Positions 1-14,032 of a stretch of 64,000 bases of DNA are shown piece by piece. Numbering within the stretch: the first letter of the stretch is position 1; every line of letters starts with the position of its first letter. Source of the stretch: Sipunculus nudus (lineage: Eukaryota > Annelida > Sipuncula > Golfingiida > Sipunculidae); the NCBI GenBank assembly GCA_026874595.1, contig CM049317.1, positions 63,940,118 to 64,004,117 on the forward strand, in the 5' to 3' direction. The notes beneath the pieces are model-generated. The model did not search any database. It saw only the letters and a list, made by a program, of their open reading frames with translations, and had not been told where the DNA came from. A program made the position numbers and the translations under genes.

Positions 1-3000
1 GCCTGTTCCTTGAAGGCAATGTCTTCTCTTCCGATGATTATGACGTCATCTGACTACCAACGGGTCACGCAAGCTATGGAGTCGTACAGTATCAACACTA
101 CATGGCTGGCTCTACAGAGGCATCAGCTCCGGGATTTCCAGTGGCTGGACTGTGAGAAAGCACGTATGTAGAAATAAGAACCAGCATAATACTTAAAAGC
201 CATTAACGGGTTTACTCCGTATATAAGTCTTGAATGTGTGACAATAAATTCAGTGGAATATCTACATTAACTAGAAAAAATAAGGACAAAAGCGTCCAGA
301 CTATGAACTGACGTTTCTTTCTTCATGCAAACGGTACATGTGCTATGACCAGAGTTGTTGCAGCGCCACCAAACCTGTCACTTCATACATGAAAGAATGA
401 ATAATATATAGTAATTAATTAATATTATTGAAGCTAAACAATATTTTATTACCCGTAAGTTTAATTTTGTTGAAGCGGACGATTTCTTAAACCACAAATG
501 GAGCAAAACGTCTAACTGCGCCTACTTGAACACACGTGACCAATCACTAGACGCGGGTATGTGTCCTGTGGAGAGGGGCGTAGCCTGTCAGCTCAAGGGT
601 GAGTAACAAACATGTAAAACACAAGAAAACTTAAGTCAGATATGTACTTGCGTATATCCAGAAGTCCAGATAATCCCGTTTCGCTGATTTGACGTATTGA
701 CATTAAGGAGTTGGTGTTATATAGATACTGTCACTAAGTGTCATTAATAAAGTTCAAGGCTTTCATACATCCTCTGTCTTGGAAGATTATTGTCAGGTAC
801 ACCATGTACAAAGGTTAACCCGATACGTAGTGTTCTCTGCATTAAATACTGACAAGTTCGCATCATTAAACAACTAGATTTTTTTTATTATTTTTAAATA
901 GCACAATCATCCTGAATTTTTTTTTACATATGATCAACGGTCATACTTTAATTTTCTTCGGATTTTAATTCGGTTTATAAGACTGTAGCCAGTGTGATGT
1001 GTCCAGTTGCCGCCGAATCAAAGATGGTTGCTACGTCATATCGTGCACCAAATTCACGTGGGAAGCTGCCCGTGCCTATTGTAAGTCACATGGTTGGGAT
1101 CTGGCTGTACTTGGAAGCAATGACATGGAACTTCGTATAGAGATGTCAAGAAAATGGGCCAATACGTGTCTATTCTTATGGGTAGGATTACGGAGACAGG
1201 AATGGACATATATAGGTATATGGGCATTTTATTTATGTATATTATGAACATTAAAGAAACAATATAGGTTTTAACAATAGCACAGATGTAAACAGCTGTG
1301 ACAACCTGTGGACCACTGTAAACATTTTTTATCATATTTACACTTTGCGTAAAGTTTCATTTGCACAACCAAGTAAAGTGTCAATGTGTAACCTAAGTTG
1401 ACTAAACATTTTGATGCATGTGCTAAATATTATGGATTGCATATCGAAGAACATTTTGGAGAATTGTTCAAAATATTTATGACCATTGCTTTCGAATGGG
1501 TTCAAAGGAACAAAAAACTAATATAATATGAAAGCAAGCAATAATTACGGCAAGGAAACATGCAATCAGTACCAAGTTGCAGAACACTGTCTGATATTTG
1601 GTTACCACGTATGATAATAGGGGCCTATAGTAAATTCAAAATTTCAAATTCTCGTGAGAAAGGCCACCTTAGTAATACAACATAAATTGTCTGATTTCTT
1701 ACTTATTATAATTATAAAAGTTATGTTTTATGACTGTTGTGTTTAGGACAGAGAAATATGACGGCCGTGTTCTGGGGGAGAGCTGAACCGGCCTTGGAGG
1801 GAAACTGTTCCATAATGAGAAAAACGACAGTAGGCTTCACCTGGCACGCGGTGGACTGTGAAAAAAACCACGCCTCACTCTGTATGACACCAGGTAGTAG
1901 CTAGGCGTCAATGTGTAATATCAAATGCTATGTCCAGTGAGATAATAATATGTTTATTATCTGTCTAATGTCAGATGATAGTTAGCTTCATTCTCCATGA
2001 TATCATTTAATAACCACGGTCACCCTTTTTCAGTCAAGTATATTTTTCTTCTCTCATAATTACGTCCGACAATATTCAAGCGATGTAAGACGGTACTTTT
2101 AATACGGAGTGACCTTTTGTACATAAAATTTTAACTACCGATCGAGTTTAGGACTGTAAATTACGTTTCCATATAATATCTGCTGATGTGAGGGTACGTT
2201 CTTACAATTTGCAAAAGACAAAATATAGCTGGAAAATCGGAATAACTCATGTTAATACTATTTTTATGTTATTGATATTTCATTGACTACCTCTGGGCGT
2301 CTTCACTGGCTCAGAGATTATCTTTATAAAAAAAAAGTTTAATGTTAAATATAGCCATTATCAATAAATGTTCCCCTACCAGCCATTGGTGAGTTTAATG
2401 TCCATAACTTTAGATAAGCAATATTATGTATTTCCAGAAGCCAACAAAGAAAACATATCACCCCTGAATGTCTTGTCAACACAACCTGCAGCACCCGCGA
2501 AAATGACAATTAGCAATGTTAATCAAGGTAAGACACGCCTATACTTGTATTGGTAATCCCTTCATCCTTACTGCAGCCCGCCAGTTCAAAACTTATCGCA
2601 TTGAAACAGAGAAGACCATTAATCTAGCTCTGCCTGTATTGGCATAGAACTATCTTGATTTTTATATGTCAGTTGGGTTTTGCTTACTCAAAAAGTCTTT
2701 TATGTAAAGTCCCCTGTAATTTTAATTTACGTATCACATTTTTACAAATTACTTGAGCTGATATAAATAAGTTTAGATGTTGAATAGATATGTTTATGCT
2801 TGATTCACAGTCAAAGTACAGCAGACGTGGACCAAGCCCATCCTTGTGTCGACGGCTGTTATATTCTTAGTAATATCAGTATGTTTCACGGGTTTAATCT
2901 TTATGATGAGAAGAAAATGGAAACATGACCTGCAGGTATCGTCATCTTGTGTCTTTTGTAAATAATTATTTGGCCGGTAGCCCGCATTCTCATTCCACAA

Positions 3001-4288
3001 TATTCAAGATGAAATGGCAAAGAAATTTAAAGTAGACTTTTTGATAAATAAAAGACTTAACTATATTTTAAACATTATTTATTACATATTATTTCGTATT
3101 ACTCGACAGAAAGCTGTAAGATTAAACTGTTGGCCACAAGAGAGCCCCGATGCCTTACGACGCCAAATTCCGGAACGCGTAAGTCATATCAGTTATCTCT
3201 TCTTGCATTGTTGGTAATTTATCATGGGCAACACGATGTAATGGGACTGCATAATTGCGATAACAATACACGTGATACAGAAGTAACCAAAAGGTTGTTT
3301 TATACATCCTAAATGCGTGTGTGCGGGCAGGGAATAGCGAACGTGTATGTTAATTTTTAAATCAATATATGATATACTGAGCAATCCGTTACATTGTTAT
3401 CATTCATAGATAGAATCTAAAACCTAGTTGTGTGTACATATATTTTTTGTGCAGACGTTTACAATTATAACTCGTTCTACAATATAATAATTGATAACCG
3501 AATGGAAATCTCCGTTACGGTACTTTTTACATAAGGCTGTTTATAAGATGAAAAGTTATTTTCAGATTTCTGTATTTAATTTTGCAGGACTACGCTTACC
3601 ATTATCCAGCTGCGATGATAAAGGTTTGTAAGTCTTCCTCTCCCATGTATTAATTCATTTCTTGAAAATGATAAATCGCCTGACGACAATTATAGGTTTA
3701 ACATTGAAGGTACAAGACGATTGAAAATATAGTAAAAGAAACAAACCTTTTCTTGTTAAAGGAAATATTATTATCATACTTGCTCATGTTACACAGATAA
3801 TGTTCCAAGTTATATCAACGAAAAAACGGATATTAAGTTATTTATGTAGTTTTTGGTTATTGTTGAATAAAAGACGAAGAATTTTCAGCGCAACTAATGA
3901 TTTCTTTAGATTTCCAGTAATATGATACTGATAAAAGGTAGCTGACTCTCTGTCCTTTCTAATCAGTTACAAAATCGAACACAAGACACTATACAAACCA
4001 TGATTTGCTATACAAACCATGGAATCATGGTGTTTAAATTTGAATTTTTTTCGCATTTTTGCTAAATGTCTTTTCCACCAATATTTGTATATGATTTCTC
4101 ACAAGATGTTAAGCAAAACGGAAGGGGAGTCAGATAAAACACGCATACTTCCTCCCGAACCGGGGACCTCCAACACACCGGAAAACTTCGACGAAAGGAT
4201 TTATTTTCCCGCATTATCAGCTGAAAATCCAGGCACACATACAACCAAATCTCTACGGCAGGATTGCAATGGAGATACGTCAGCATGA
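1..4288 (+). CDS. Transmembrane C-type-lectin-like receptor, 3' part (5' end outside window)
   Basis: Exons read by eye: 1-163, 476-602, 989-1215, 1747-1893, 2438-2527, 2811-2935, 3110-3178, 3588-3623 and 4106-4288. They join in one frame to 388 residues plus stop. Exons 1-2 give most of one CTLD (WLALQRHQ, then C-x7-C ending VERGVACQLK). Exons 3-4 give a second CTLD (CYVISCTKFTWEAARAYC, CEKNHASLC). Exon 5 is a Ser/Pro/Thr-containing stem. Exon 6 encodes one hydrophobic helix of about 24 residues followed by RRKWKH, a stop-transfer signal. Exons 7-9 give a cytoplasmic tail ending GDTSA. The calcium/sugar motifs EPN and WND are replaced (EPA; WHAVD), so calcium-dependent sugar binding is doubtful. 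The strong donor GTGAGT after base 598 breaks the frame, while GTAACA after 602 keeps it. The type I receptor topology is inferred from domain order; the ligand is unknown. Confidence 0.82.
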
Positions 4289-4390
4289 ACTCAGTGGTGT
4301 ATCCTAAATTTTATTGAGTAATATGTATATATATAAATGTTTTATACTAAAACGCATGCGTTGCCTTTTAAATAACTTTTTATTACTTTC

Positions 4391-4396
4391 AATAAA
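4391..4396 (+). promoter_or_regulatory. Poly(A) signal AATAAA of the CTLD receptor gene
   Basis: A perfect AATAAA lies 103 bases after the stop codon of the CTLD receptor gene, in AT-rich sequence typical of a 3' UTR. Confidence 0.6.
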
Positions 4397-4399
4397 GAC

Positions 4400-5562
4400 A
4401 TTTTAGATATCATTCTAAACGTTATTAATGATTTTGTATACCCAGACACCTTGTCAATATAATAAAATATTAAATGGATTTTGGGTTCTATTGCAATCGC
4501 GAAAATGAAAACCTCGCGAACATTAAATGACTACAGTAATAGATGAGCAGATTTTAATATTATTTAGTCTGAACACAAATTCCCAGGTGAGTATAATTTT
4601 AATATTTTCTCGAAGAAAAACCTCTATTATAACGTTTAACAATACATCAATGATCTAATAAGGTGATAATCGACAATCAAATTGATGGTAACAAAGGAAT
4701 TCACAAACCTAATAATCTCGATAATTATGAGTCAGGTTATAGGCGAGTACGTATTACTACGTGCAGTATCAGCTTTTTAACTGCATCACTGATGAGCTAT
4801 TCACATTAACTTTAGTAGCAGTTGTTGATTAGCAGCATCTATAATACTTGCTTATTTTAAGGGAGGAATCAGATAACATGTCTAAAGTTGATCTTGCCCA
4901 ATGCAAAAGATTCAGTGGAAACAAATCTAAATATACCATGTCGTGCTGTTAGCCCACCCCAATCCTGATTGCCAGAGAGCAGCTGGAAGTTTAGGAAGAC
5001 ATTAATTTTCAACTCTAATAAATAAAAAACACATGAACGTTTTATCAACCACCGGTTCAAACACACCAGGACCATTAGCAACATCGTAAAAATGACAACC
5101 TGTAGTGTTACTAAAGGCAATACACACCCGACCTGTAAGTGTAAATCTTCTTGCATTCATCTTCGCTGCAAGTTACCACGAAAACAGTAAAGAGGGTACA
5201 AGAGTTCAATCTTTATACTGGTTCATTCACACGGGATACATCACCCTTTGCATACGTCAGATAATAGGATGCTCGAAAGCCCACAAAAACCAAACGGCAC
5301 TTTTGTACTCTTCTCATTAGCAATGGAGCCCCAATATATATGATATATATTAATAGCATTTTATATAATTTATATTATTATTATTACTATTACTATATAG
5401 TATCGAAAAAAAACAACCGCCAACGGAACCTCAATGAAGAAGAAGCTTTTTCAAGGCGGACGTCTTAGCAAGGTCTGATACAAAGAGTAAAAAGAATTTG
5501 GACAGTGAAAAAGTAGTCGTTCTTTTGAGGTGATCGCCAAACTGAGGTGGTAATATATATAT
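4400..5562. other. Intergenic, nothing recognised
   Basis: This is AT-rich sequence with short open frames lacking any recognisable motif. It ends in a short TA run next to the first solo LTR. No gene, RNA or structured repeat is supported. Confidence 0.5.
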
Positions 5563-5566
5563 ATAT

Positions 5567-6430
5567 TGTTACGGAACCTAATATCAACAGGATCACGTAT
5601 GCGTGACGAACATATATTTTGTAATGGAGAAAAAAATTAGATTCTGTAACACTAGGCAGCGTGAAATGTCTAGGGGAATGAATAAAGAAAGTCAGTGTTT
5701 TTTGTTAACAAATAACTATAATTTATTCTTAAAATAACCCTAACATAACAATACACTAAATCAATACCATTACAAAGTATAACAGCGGTATAACAACAAA
5801 CCAATGCAATCACATTGTAAAATAAACAAAGTGCACAGTACCTGGATACCACTGTCACAGCGATAAGATCTTTAAAATGTATTAACCGGATGAAAAGTTC
5901 ACACGAATTATCTCGGAGATTAACAGTCCAATGTCAAGCTCTTGTAACAATCCAGAAAGTAAACTTGAGGCAGGCAGCATTAAATTGTATAGAGTTAGTA
6001 ATGGTAGAATCCCTGAAAACTGGATAATCGGAAGGGTCCAACACACTGACTAACTTGCTTCCGTGTCCGCTGGAATATTCTCTCACCTCTCTCTCGGCTC
6101 TAAAACACAGCCACTTTTCACCTCCAGTCGAGAATTTTCCATTTCTCGAACCATCTAAAGATTCTAACACGGTATACACATTCAAAGAACATACTAGAAA
6201 AACGAATGCCGTGTCTCAACAAATTAGGGTTCACACGTGAGCTCGCCCCGGCTTGGCCAGGCGAGAAAGCCCCAAGCTAGCATGTCAACGAGAGTTCAAT
6301 CAATACGGATTAAACTAAGAGTGCAACATCCGACCAGGACAGGCGGCCACGACACGAGTTACGCCCGTGTCACACAACAAAAAAGACATCTGTAAAACTT
6401 GTGCACACAATAAAAAGGGCATCTGTAACA
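5567..6430 (+). mobile_element. Solo LTR, copy 1 (864 bp)
   Basis: It begins TGTTACGG and ends CTGTAACA, giving the TG...CA termini and short inverted ends of an LTR. It is flanked by the direct repeat ATAT (5563-5566 and 6431-6434). An AATAAA lies just inside the 3' end (6409-6414), which sets the + orientation. Copies 2 (32391) and 3 (61705) have the same termini and share long internal blocks, such as the part following the initial TGTTACGG and an A/T-rich block rich in TAATTTATTCTTAAAA. No internal retrotransposon coding sequence lies next to it, so it is a solo LTR left by recombination. The Ty3/gypsy-type assignment is inference from the termini and the 4-bp duplication. Confidence 0.75.
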
Positions 6431-6434
6431 ATAT

Positions 6435-7231
6435 ATATACATATGGTATATATATATAAACCCATGAGGATATACTAAATTAAAAATGTACATTTGTCCT
6501 TAAGTAACCAAGATTTATTAAGGTTATTTGATCCATTATCAAAACCTATGCATATTTGAAACCCGTTTATCCTATATTTTGTTCACGGATACGACATCAT
6601 TTACAAAACAAAGTCTATGGATCTCTGTCATCAATAATGTACATGCAAGAACTTAAGGGTATGCAAAGTATTATGATTCGCATATCAGATAGAACCGGTA
6701 TTCTCATGAAAAATCTCCCTGAAAACTGCGAAGCCATTGAGCAGACTTGTTACTGCATTTTATCCGCGGGGCTTTTGACGAATTGATCAATATCAGGTAT
6801 ACTTTTTACTACTATAGTGTTTGTGTGGAGTTTTTCTTTTAGTGATGTTTTTATGGGAGCCCGCCTATAGCAATACATTAGTCAGAAATCACAATTTACC
6901 TTCTCACATTTGACGGCAAAACCTGAATATGATGTGCAGCACCGTAACCCCAATTACAGATGGAGGTGATACTTTAAAGGGTTGTAATAATTTGCTACAT
7001 TCAAGCCTGTGGCACAAATATAAGTGTAAACAAATTGCAGATGAACCGGTCGAAATCGACATTATTCTAAATACTTGAGTGAAAATGCAAATAGGGATAA
7101 AATGTATATTATTGTCAGATGTGTCAGTTTTAAAAACTCTCTTCAATGATCAGTATTCAAAGAATATAACTGCAAGCAAAAGGTCCTGCTAATTCTTCGA
7201 TGCGTGTTTTTCTTCTTAAGAGCCGTCCACT
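6435..7231. other. Intergenic, nothing recognised
   Basis: A short (TA)n stretch follows the LTR, then unique-looking AT-rich DNA that runs into the 3' end of the minus-strand CTLD gene. Open frames here have no family signature. Confidence 0.45.
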
Positions 7232-10200
7232 TTATAAGCACTGTGCTTTCGTCTCACAGATAGCCCCATATTGTGCAAAGAATCTGTGATCAAACCATTT
7301 TAAGTCACGTACTCCAATCCCCATGTAGTCCTCCATTCCCCAAAAGTCGAAGTCCGCGTCCCAGGCCGTGTTGTTCATAGCACGGCCAGTTGCCCACCAG
7401 ATCCATTTCCCTTCTTCCTGCTCGTCAGTTCCAGATGTCCAATATCCGGTATCGTACATTATTTCCTCTTCAAATAAAGCCATGCATATTGAAATATATT
7501 TATTTATAAAGGCGCATAACTCAAAACAAAAATTGCTTTCTTGAAGTTATTTTGTAGTATACGTAATCGTTAAACTAGAATCCTCTCACTTTAGGTCCAG
7601 AGAGAGTTTCGTTGAACAAGACTCATGGTGTCACCATTCATATGCAATGCTACCTGTATCTTTAGACTTCTAAATTAAAGCAGCTGTGCCATTTTTGCAG
7701 CGGTAATTCATAAAATATCTTTCTAGGTAGTTTGCTCATGATGAGAATGAAAGCTAGCAGTCATATCATAGTTTCAGGATTTAAATCGGAAATTATGTTC
7801 ATCCGGCATTTGTTCGTGTAACCCTAAACGTTGAAAAATTTCTGAGCAAGATTTAAACTGCCATATGTATTGCATTTCAGCACAATTGATCAATTTGAGT
7901 ATGAATGCATAAATAAACATTAATGAGATTGCCTTTAAATTAGCTTTGCATGTTGACCTTAGACCTTACAATATCAATGGTGTTATTTACAGTGTCTAAT
8001 CTGTGGCATTTTTATTGTTTATTTTTTGACTGACAAGTATAAGTAATGCACAGATTCAGCACCGTTCAGTTCAGTAACCAATAAATGTGTCCATGAAGTA
8101 ATTCTGCTTTAACAAGATATAAATGCTTCCGTCGTGAATGTTTGAACAAATCAAGTCACACGAGTCATTAAAAATGATAAAAATGTAGAAAGTATATATG
8201 ATATCACGCTAATGATGGACTGTCTAATGCCTTCAAACTTGCTAAATTTTATTCCTAGGCCAATGAAAATCTGTGAACTGGTAAGAGCTATGATATCACA
8301 ATGCAGCCACATATTTCAGATTGAATTTTAAGTAGCATATTGTGACCTCACACGATCAGAGTAAGATTGCTGAATATCAGATAATTCATTTTTTAGCAAT
8401 TATGTTGATGTTGTGATATAGATAGGATACAAGGTAGGATATTACCCTCATGTTCCAGATCGGGATTGCCCATGAGAATGTTACCGATGTGTTGGTCCTC
8501 TTCAGTTGTTTCAATACTTACAAGGGCCGCCCCAAGTTCAGTGCATTTACTCCTTGCCATCATGACGTCAGACCTTTCCCTGAGGAATACATAGCATGTT
8601 TGCCCGTGTTGGAGATCTCTCATGAATAGGTGATGGAAAGGTGAGTCACACTGATAATCTTCAAAGAAAGATTTAAGTTTAAAAACGAAACACAGGATAA
8701 TGATCTACTTAATCTTTTCTACAAGCAATCAAAATTTTTCCCACATTAATGGCTGTTAGGTATGAACCTTTAAAACTTATGTTGCGTTTTGTGCGCGAAT
8801 TTTGCTGACTTTCTATTTATATTTGCATCAATAAGATAAGGCGTATTATCATAAAATGAAGACGAAAGTCTTTAAAGGGGGAGAATTGTTTGTTAACGCT
8901 AATCAGGACTTAGGCAAAAATATTAGACAACACATTCCTTAATCGTATTTCTTTCATCAAATGGTGGACCTTAAATAGTCGCCTGCCTTATTAGGTCGCC
9001 TTGGCAGAACAATGTGTCAGAAAATGGCCTTTAAAATCGACACGGGTCTTGTTCAGACGCCGGGTGTCACAGTAGTTTCCATGTTTGCCGTCAGATGTCT
9101 TTTCCCATCACTAAAATATATGCATTTACCGGACAGATTTACATAACGATGTGTGTGTGAGGATGTGTGGGTGTTTCTGTTGATAATATGTTAATTACTA
9201 TATTAATCTTTCCTTTTCTTCCATGCGTTCATATTTTTCCATAAGAGACGCCTGATATTCCTATCAGTCCGTTATGCCCATTACTGATCCCATACAACGC
9301 TAAACAAATACTAGCCCTACCTTTCGTGCTCTCTCCCTACTCTGCGCTATACGGGAGCCCTAGAAGATCCATTGAGAAAACTCGAGACATTTCATGACAA
9401 TTTCATGATATTTCGGCTAACGTGTCGCATTCATCATAAAACAGAAATATTTCTGTCAAATACGTAGGTGACATATCAAATCGACAGTGCTTTTTAACTC
9501 TTAATGTCGATTAGAAGAATATTGTCTTGATAAGCCGGCGAAAAATTTCTGATCTGGGTTTACCCCAGTCACGGCTGGCCGGCAATCGCTTGGGCCAACT
9601 TGGAACAATGTATCAACTGCCAGCGGTGCAGCTGTGTGAGCATAGGTCACGCAGGTCATTGTCCCTTATTTCAAGCGCCGGGGTTGCAACGGTTTAAACG
9701 TCAGCCTTGTTTTCATATTTGAACACAATATTGAGATAACATTCTAGGTCATTCGAATAATTACTATTTTTATACCTGATTACATAAGTTTCCCTTTTAT
9801 ACCTACAGTACCTGACTTCCCCGGCAAGAGTTTTTATTTCTCGCGTTTTCTTGAACCTTTTATGCGGCAGCATACAGGATCCTGGATAAGTTCGCCGCAT
9901 ATATGCAGTTACACAAAAACAACGCCAGCGCTATCACTGCTGCAAGCAAATTCGGGCCACTAGCATTCATTTTCTTACGCTTTTAAGTGGGTCCCCAATG
10001 TAACAAAATCACGCTTCCGAGATAATCTTAAAATTTATACACAGGATTTACTCTTGTCGACATTCTGTGGAATATTCCCAACAGTAAATGTCACTTGAAT
10101 GCTTGAATGCGCTGTGTCAAGCTGAATCAGTTAAAAGTCTGGAAGAAAATGTCATAAAAACGAAATACGCTTGACGTTATATGTATCTCCCCCCGTATTC

Positions 10201-11228
10201 CGATTAACCAATGTTACTAGTTGTGCGTGAGGGCAGTTAATACAATAGCCACCGCATGTTTAGATGGACACAATGTAACAAACTGGACACGGTGCTAGCC
10301 ATGTCAACGTGACATTATTGGGGCCTGCCAGTCATGACACAAGTAATGATAGAACGTCCGTTCCAATGGTCGGATCAATATATTTGCTGCGTGGTAGTAT
10401 TTGACATCTTAGGCTTATATGGTCGTATAAAATGTTGTTACACCAATTTTGTGGTGCTTACCCTGGCTGCGAGAGCTGAATTTTGAAGAAGTGTCGTCTG
10501 TATTTTAAATAAGCGCTGGCCTTAAATAGAAGTCTGCCTTGTTAAGAAACTGGCTCAAAGCAGGGTCTGAAAAACAGGGTCTGACGCCCGGGGGTCTGGT
10601 CAAGAAAATACGGTATCACTTTGATTTTCCTGGTTTGTAAAAATATCAGAACGCTAGAGCAATACAATTTACTGAAGGCAGAAGCAGAAATAACTTACCA
10701 CAAGCTTTAAGTTTTGGGTTGTGCTGTTGACTGAACAGCATATTAAAGATAGAAACAATCTCTGTGCTTCTATGAGTTCCATAACATTCTGAATTCGATA
10801 TTCTTTCTGGGATTTGACCTGCATATACCTCCAAGTTTTGATCTGTACCGAAGACCCCGAGTTCTCCATTCACTAAAGCTAAAAGTGAAACGAACAATGT
10901 ATATTGGGTGAAGTTTGGATATGTCTGTTGCTATGTATTATGACCTAAGAGCCGACATACCATTTATGGTTTAAGCGTCGTAGTATACAGGTCACATCCA
11001 GTGTTCATATTATGAACAATATTTCCTTACGGCAGATAAGTTATTTTCAAAATATTAAGATTAGTTATACAAAATGGGAAGAGGAATCGATTTATAATTT
11101 TATATCATTTTCCCCCATTTTTATTATTATAATACCATATATGTAATTTCATCACCAAAATCCGTTCATTTATAGTAAGATCTATGTTTTCACTTACTCG
11201 TCAAGAAAAGCAGGATGTAAAGCTGCAT
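7232..11228 (-). CDS. Secreted C-type-lectin-like protein, four exons, 219 aa
   Basis: Minus-strand coding exons are 11228-11198, 10878-10699, 8658-8446 and 7467-7232. All three joints are phase 1 with AG acceptors and GTAAGT, GTAAGT and GTAATA donors; total 660 bases including the stop. Exon 1 starts MQLYILLFLT, a secretion signal finished by exon 2. Exon 2 adds a module of about 60 residues ending near EIVSIFNMLF. Exon 3 is the first CTLD half (HGQTCYVFL, ALVSIETTEEDQHI). Exon 4 is the second half (GYWTSGT, KWIWWATG, YGAICE, stop after AQCL). The two cysteines of the CTLD inner disulfide are Tyr and Phe here, and EPN/WND are absent. It is closest in layout to the gene at 37488-39246. Extracellular location is inferred; the ligand is unknown. 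Confidence 0.82.
8659..10698 (-). other. Intron 2 of the secreted CTLD gene
   Basis: This 2.0-kb intron lies between the N-terminal-module exon and the first CTLD exon. A 68-codon open frame inside it (9694-9900) has no recognisable domain and looks fortuitous. Confidence 0.55.
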
Positions 11229-14032
11229 TATCCTTCTGTTCCCAAATGCCTATCAAATAATAAAAGATACTATAAACGAGAAGTACAGGAACTCAAATCC
11301 TTAAATGCGAATATTGTACCTTCCTTTTCATTGTTTAAGTCAGAATAAGATTTTTTAAACAATGAAAGGACGTGCAGGTTGATGACCAGAATACTGTAAT
11401 GCATAATGTTGTATACGCTCTTTACACAGCGCTTTACCTATAAGGCTACTACCTATATCGTAAGGCGCTGTTTGTTATGACCTCGTATCCTGAATTGCAA
11501 CACCAGAGGGGAGCACTGTATTTTTGTCCAATTAGATGAGACCTTGTGCTGGAAGACAAAGCCAAGCGAGGAATACACGGTGCCAATCATATTCATTTCT
11601 TTTTGAGCGACAGCTCATCCTCCAGCGTAACCGTCTGAACAGGCCACAGGCTCATAGAGAATTGCCCCTGACGTGGTTTGCTAAGGGCCTTGGGCACATA
11701 GGATGCTCGGCCGGTGAGCTGTAATTCAAACGAAACGTAACAACAAAGGCTGCGTGCACACCTCGCTGGCTGTTTTCAGTTCTGCAGACAACAGATACAT
11801 GGCTACGCTATCACAGTCATAATGCCATAATCGAATCGGTCGATGATGCGAGAATGCAGAGGGAGCAAATTAAATTCGACCGGAAACTCATCCAGCGGCG
11901 CTTGAAGCGCAGCAATGGGCGGAGCTTGGATGCCTGTCGAGTGTTTGTTTATTGGCATCTGATAGGCTGCTTGTCACATCATACGCACGTTTATTTCAGT
12001 GAACAACGAACCGCCATCTGGTGTCTAAATACATCATAAACGGTCAAAGCTGGCAGCGTGAAAAACAGTTGCTCCTTTAGAAGCGCAAGATTTCCGCTGC
12101 CTCGGGAGCGTAAATGTTGTACAGGATAAATGCAAAAATTAATGCGGTTTATAGGACGTGCAAAATATGAATTGAAATGTTTCGTATGTGGATTTGACAT
12201 TTCAAGGTTTGTAACGTTGCACACCAATGCATGCATGTGTACCATTATCCGTAATTTAACATCATGAAGATAAAAATCCTAAAGTCATTATTGTGTGCTA
12301 AGAGTGTCATAGCCAATGTACTTATAGATATACCACAAGCTAGGGCAATACATTGTTCCACAGTACATTTGAAATAAATACAATTATATTTTATGACCAC
12401 TCAGAACAATTCCTGATTAATGTATTGGCTTTACAATATAAAGAACGTATTTGTTTATACATGTCATTATCAGTATACAAGTATCCTGTATTACATGACC
12501 GAGGTAGGTGGTTAAAAATGGTAGTTTTCTTTGACCTATCTTAATACACGGAGTAACCCCCCCCCCCCCCCCATCCCCCATTGGTGTTTGTGTGAAAGAA
12601 CCTGCATATATACTGTTTATATTATGACATAACTAAATACGCCTTTTACATTCGAAAAAGCACAGCTGCCATTCAGATTTGTTTCATGTTCAATATTTAT
12701 GAGCTCATTACTAATTATTAAAAAGTTTTATTACATAGAACGCGATCGACAAACGATAAAACCTACGTCCAAGACCCGAAGCCCTGCTATGGGGCGCAAT
12801 TAGCCTGAATTTTTATTATATTCGACGGTTAAAACTCAATGTTTGTGCATACTTATCGGCCCCATTAATAATATCTTACCTGTATATGGAAGAGTTTGCA
12901 TTTTAGGAACCAGAGTAAATCTATCCCAAACCTTATCTGATTTTGTTAAAGTGGGTTAACGGTATTGTCCCCGAAGAAAACGCCTTTGTACCCAAGGTGT
13001 CTCAAATATTCATTTATACATAGGGTTAATCTAGGAAAGGATTTTTATCTGACAGCGTTGATCAACTTAATGGGTTTAAACTTAAATATTCAAAAGAGAG
13101 AATGCCGTGTGTTTGCTTGTGAAAGAGAAGTTAATTCAATGGTGGTTTTAAATTAATCTTCCTGACAGGTATTCATTGTAGTAGATGGTATCTTTAATTA
13201 ATATTTTGAAACATGAAAGGTGTTTTCCATTTGGACTCTTTGTATACACAAACACAACGTGGAAACGATCGAATCCAATCCTGTGTAATGGAATGTACTA
13301 TTTGTGGTAGTATATTTGAAAAATATAAAGTGTATACAACTATAAATTCACTTTGTATATTGTGTTTAGAACAGAAATGCCTCCATTTTCCTTAAATATT
13401 TTAGATTACCAGACGACGGAATAATATACCAGTTGTCAGACTGAAAAGAAACAAAAGCCTGCCATTTAGTTACAAAAATTTTAAATACGTCATAAACTTG
13501 AGGCCAAAGAATTTATAGAGGTCAGGTATGAGCAGTCAGCTGATAACTGAAGCAGAATGTCATAGAATAGACAAATTCAACCACTGTGGTTGTTAAAGAT
13601 ATTTTCCTGATTGGTAGACAGTAGATGTATTGTTAAAGATCTGAAAACATATTCCTGTCCATTCGCGTGATGGCATGTCTAATGTGTTTAGGTTCATGGC
13701 GAAACAAACAAAGGATATTTTAACCTCACCTTCATGACGCTCTCTTTCATTTCATTGTTTCAGCAAGAGTTTCTGCTTGAATTCCGGTTTTCTGACATAT
13801 GTAATTACAAATTATAATCACCCCTTGGTGTAACTGGAAAATACATGTCATGATACAATCTATATCAATACACAGATTTAATTAGAAATCATGTAAATCT
13901 ACAATCATCTCCAGGTTAAATAAAAAATTACGTTTTCGACGAAAAGAAAAACAATAAAGAGAATATAGGTGATAGCCATGTGATATATTACATCCTGTAA
14001 GCGCTTGAATGAATATTGTTATTTTTGACAAG
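11229..14032. other. Intergenic; poly-C tract at 12557-12572
   Basis: No gene is recognised. A somewhat GC-richer patch at about 11530-12120 is flanked by AT-rich DNA and may be a fragment of an old repeat, but no ends or duplications are visible. A run of 16 C sits at 12557-12572. Confidence 0.4.

Noticed and set aside
5567-6430. MITE interpretation of the TGTTACGG elements
   Set aside because: TG...CA ends, AATAAA near the 3' end, a TATA box in copy 3 and length of 800-890 bp fit a solo LTR better.
9694-9900. 68-codon minus-strand frame inside the CTLD intron
   Set aside because: No signature, and it is not needed to join the flanking exons in phase.
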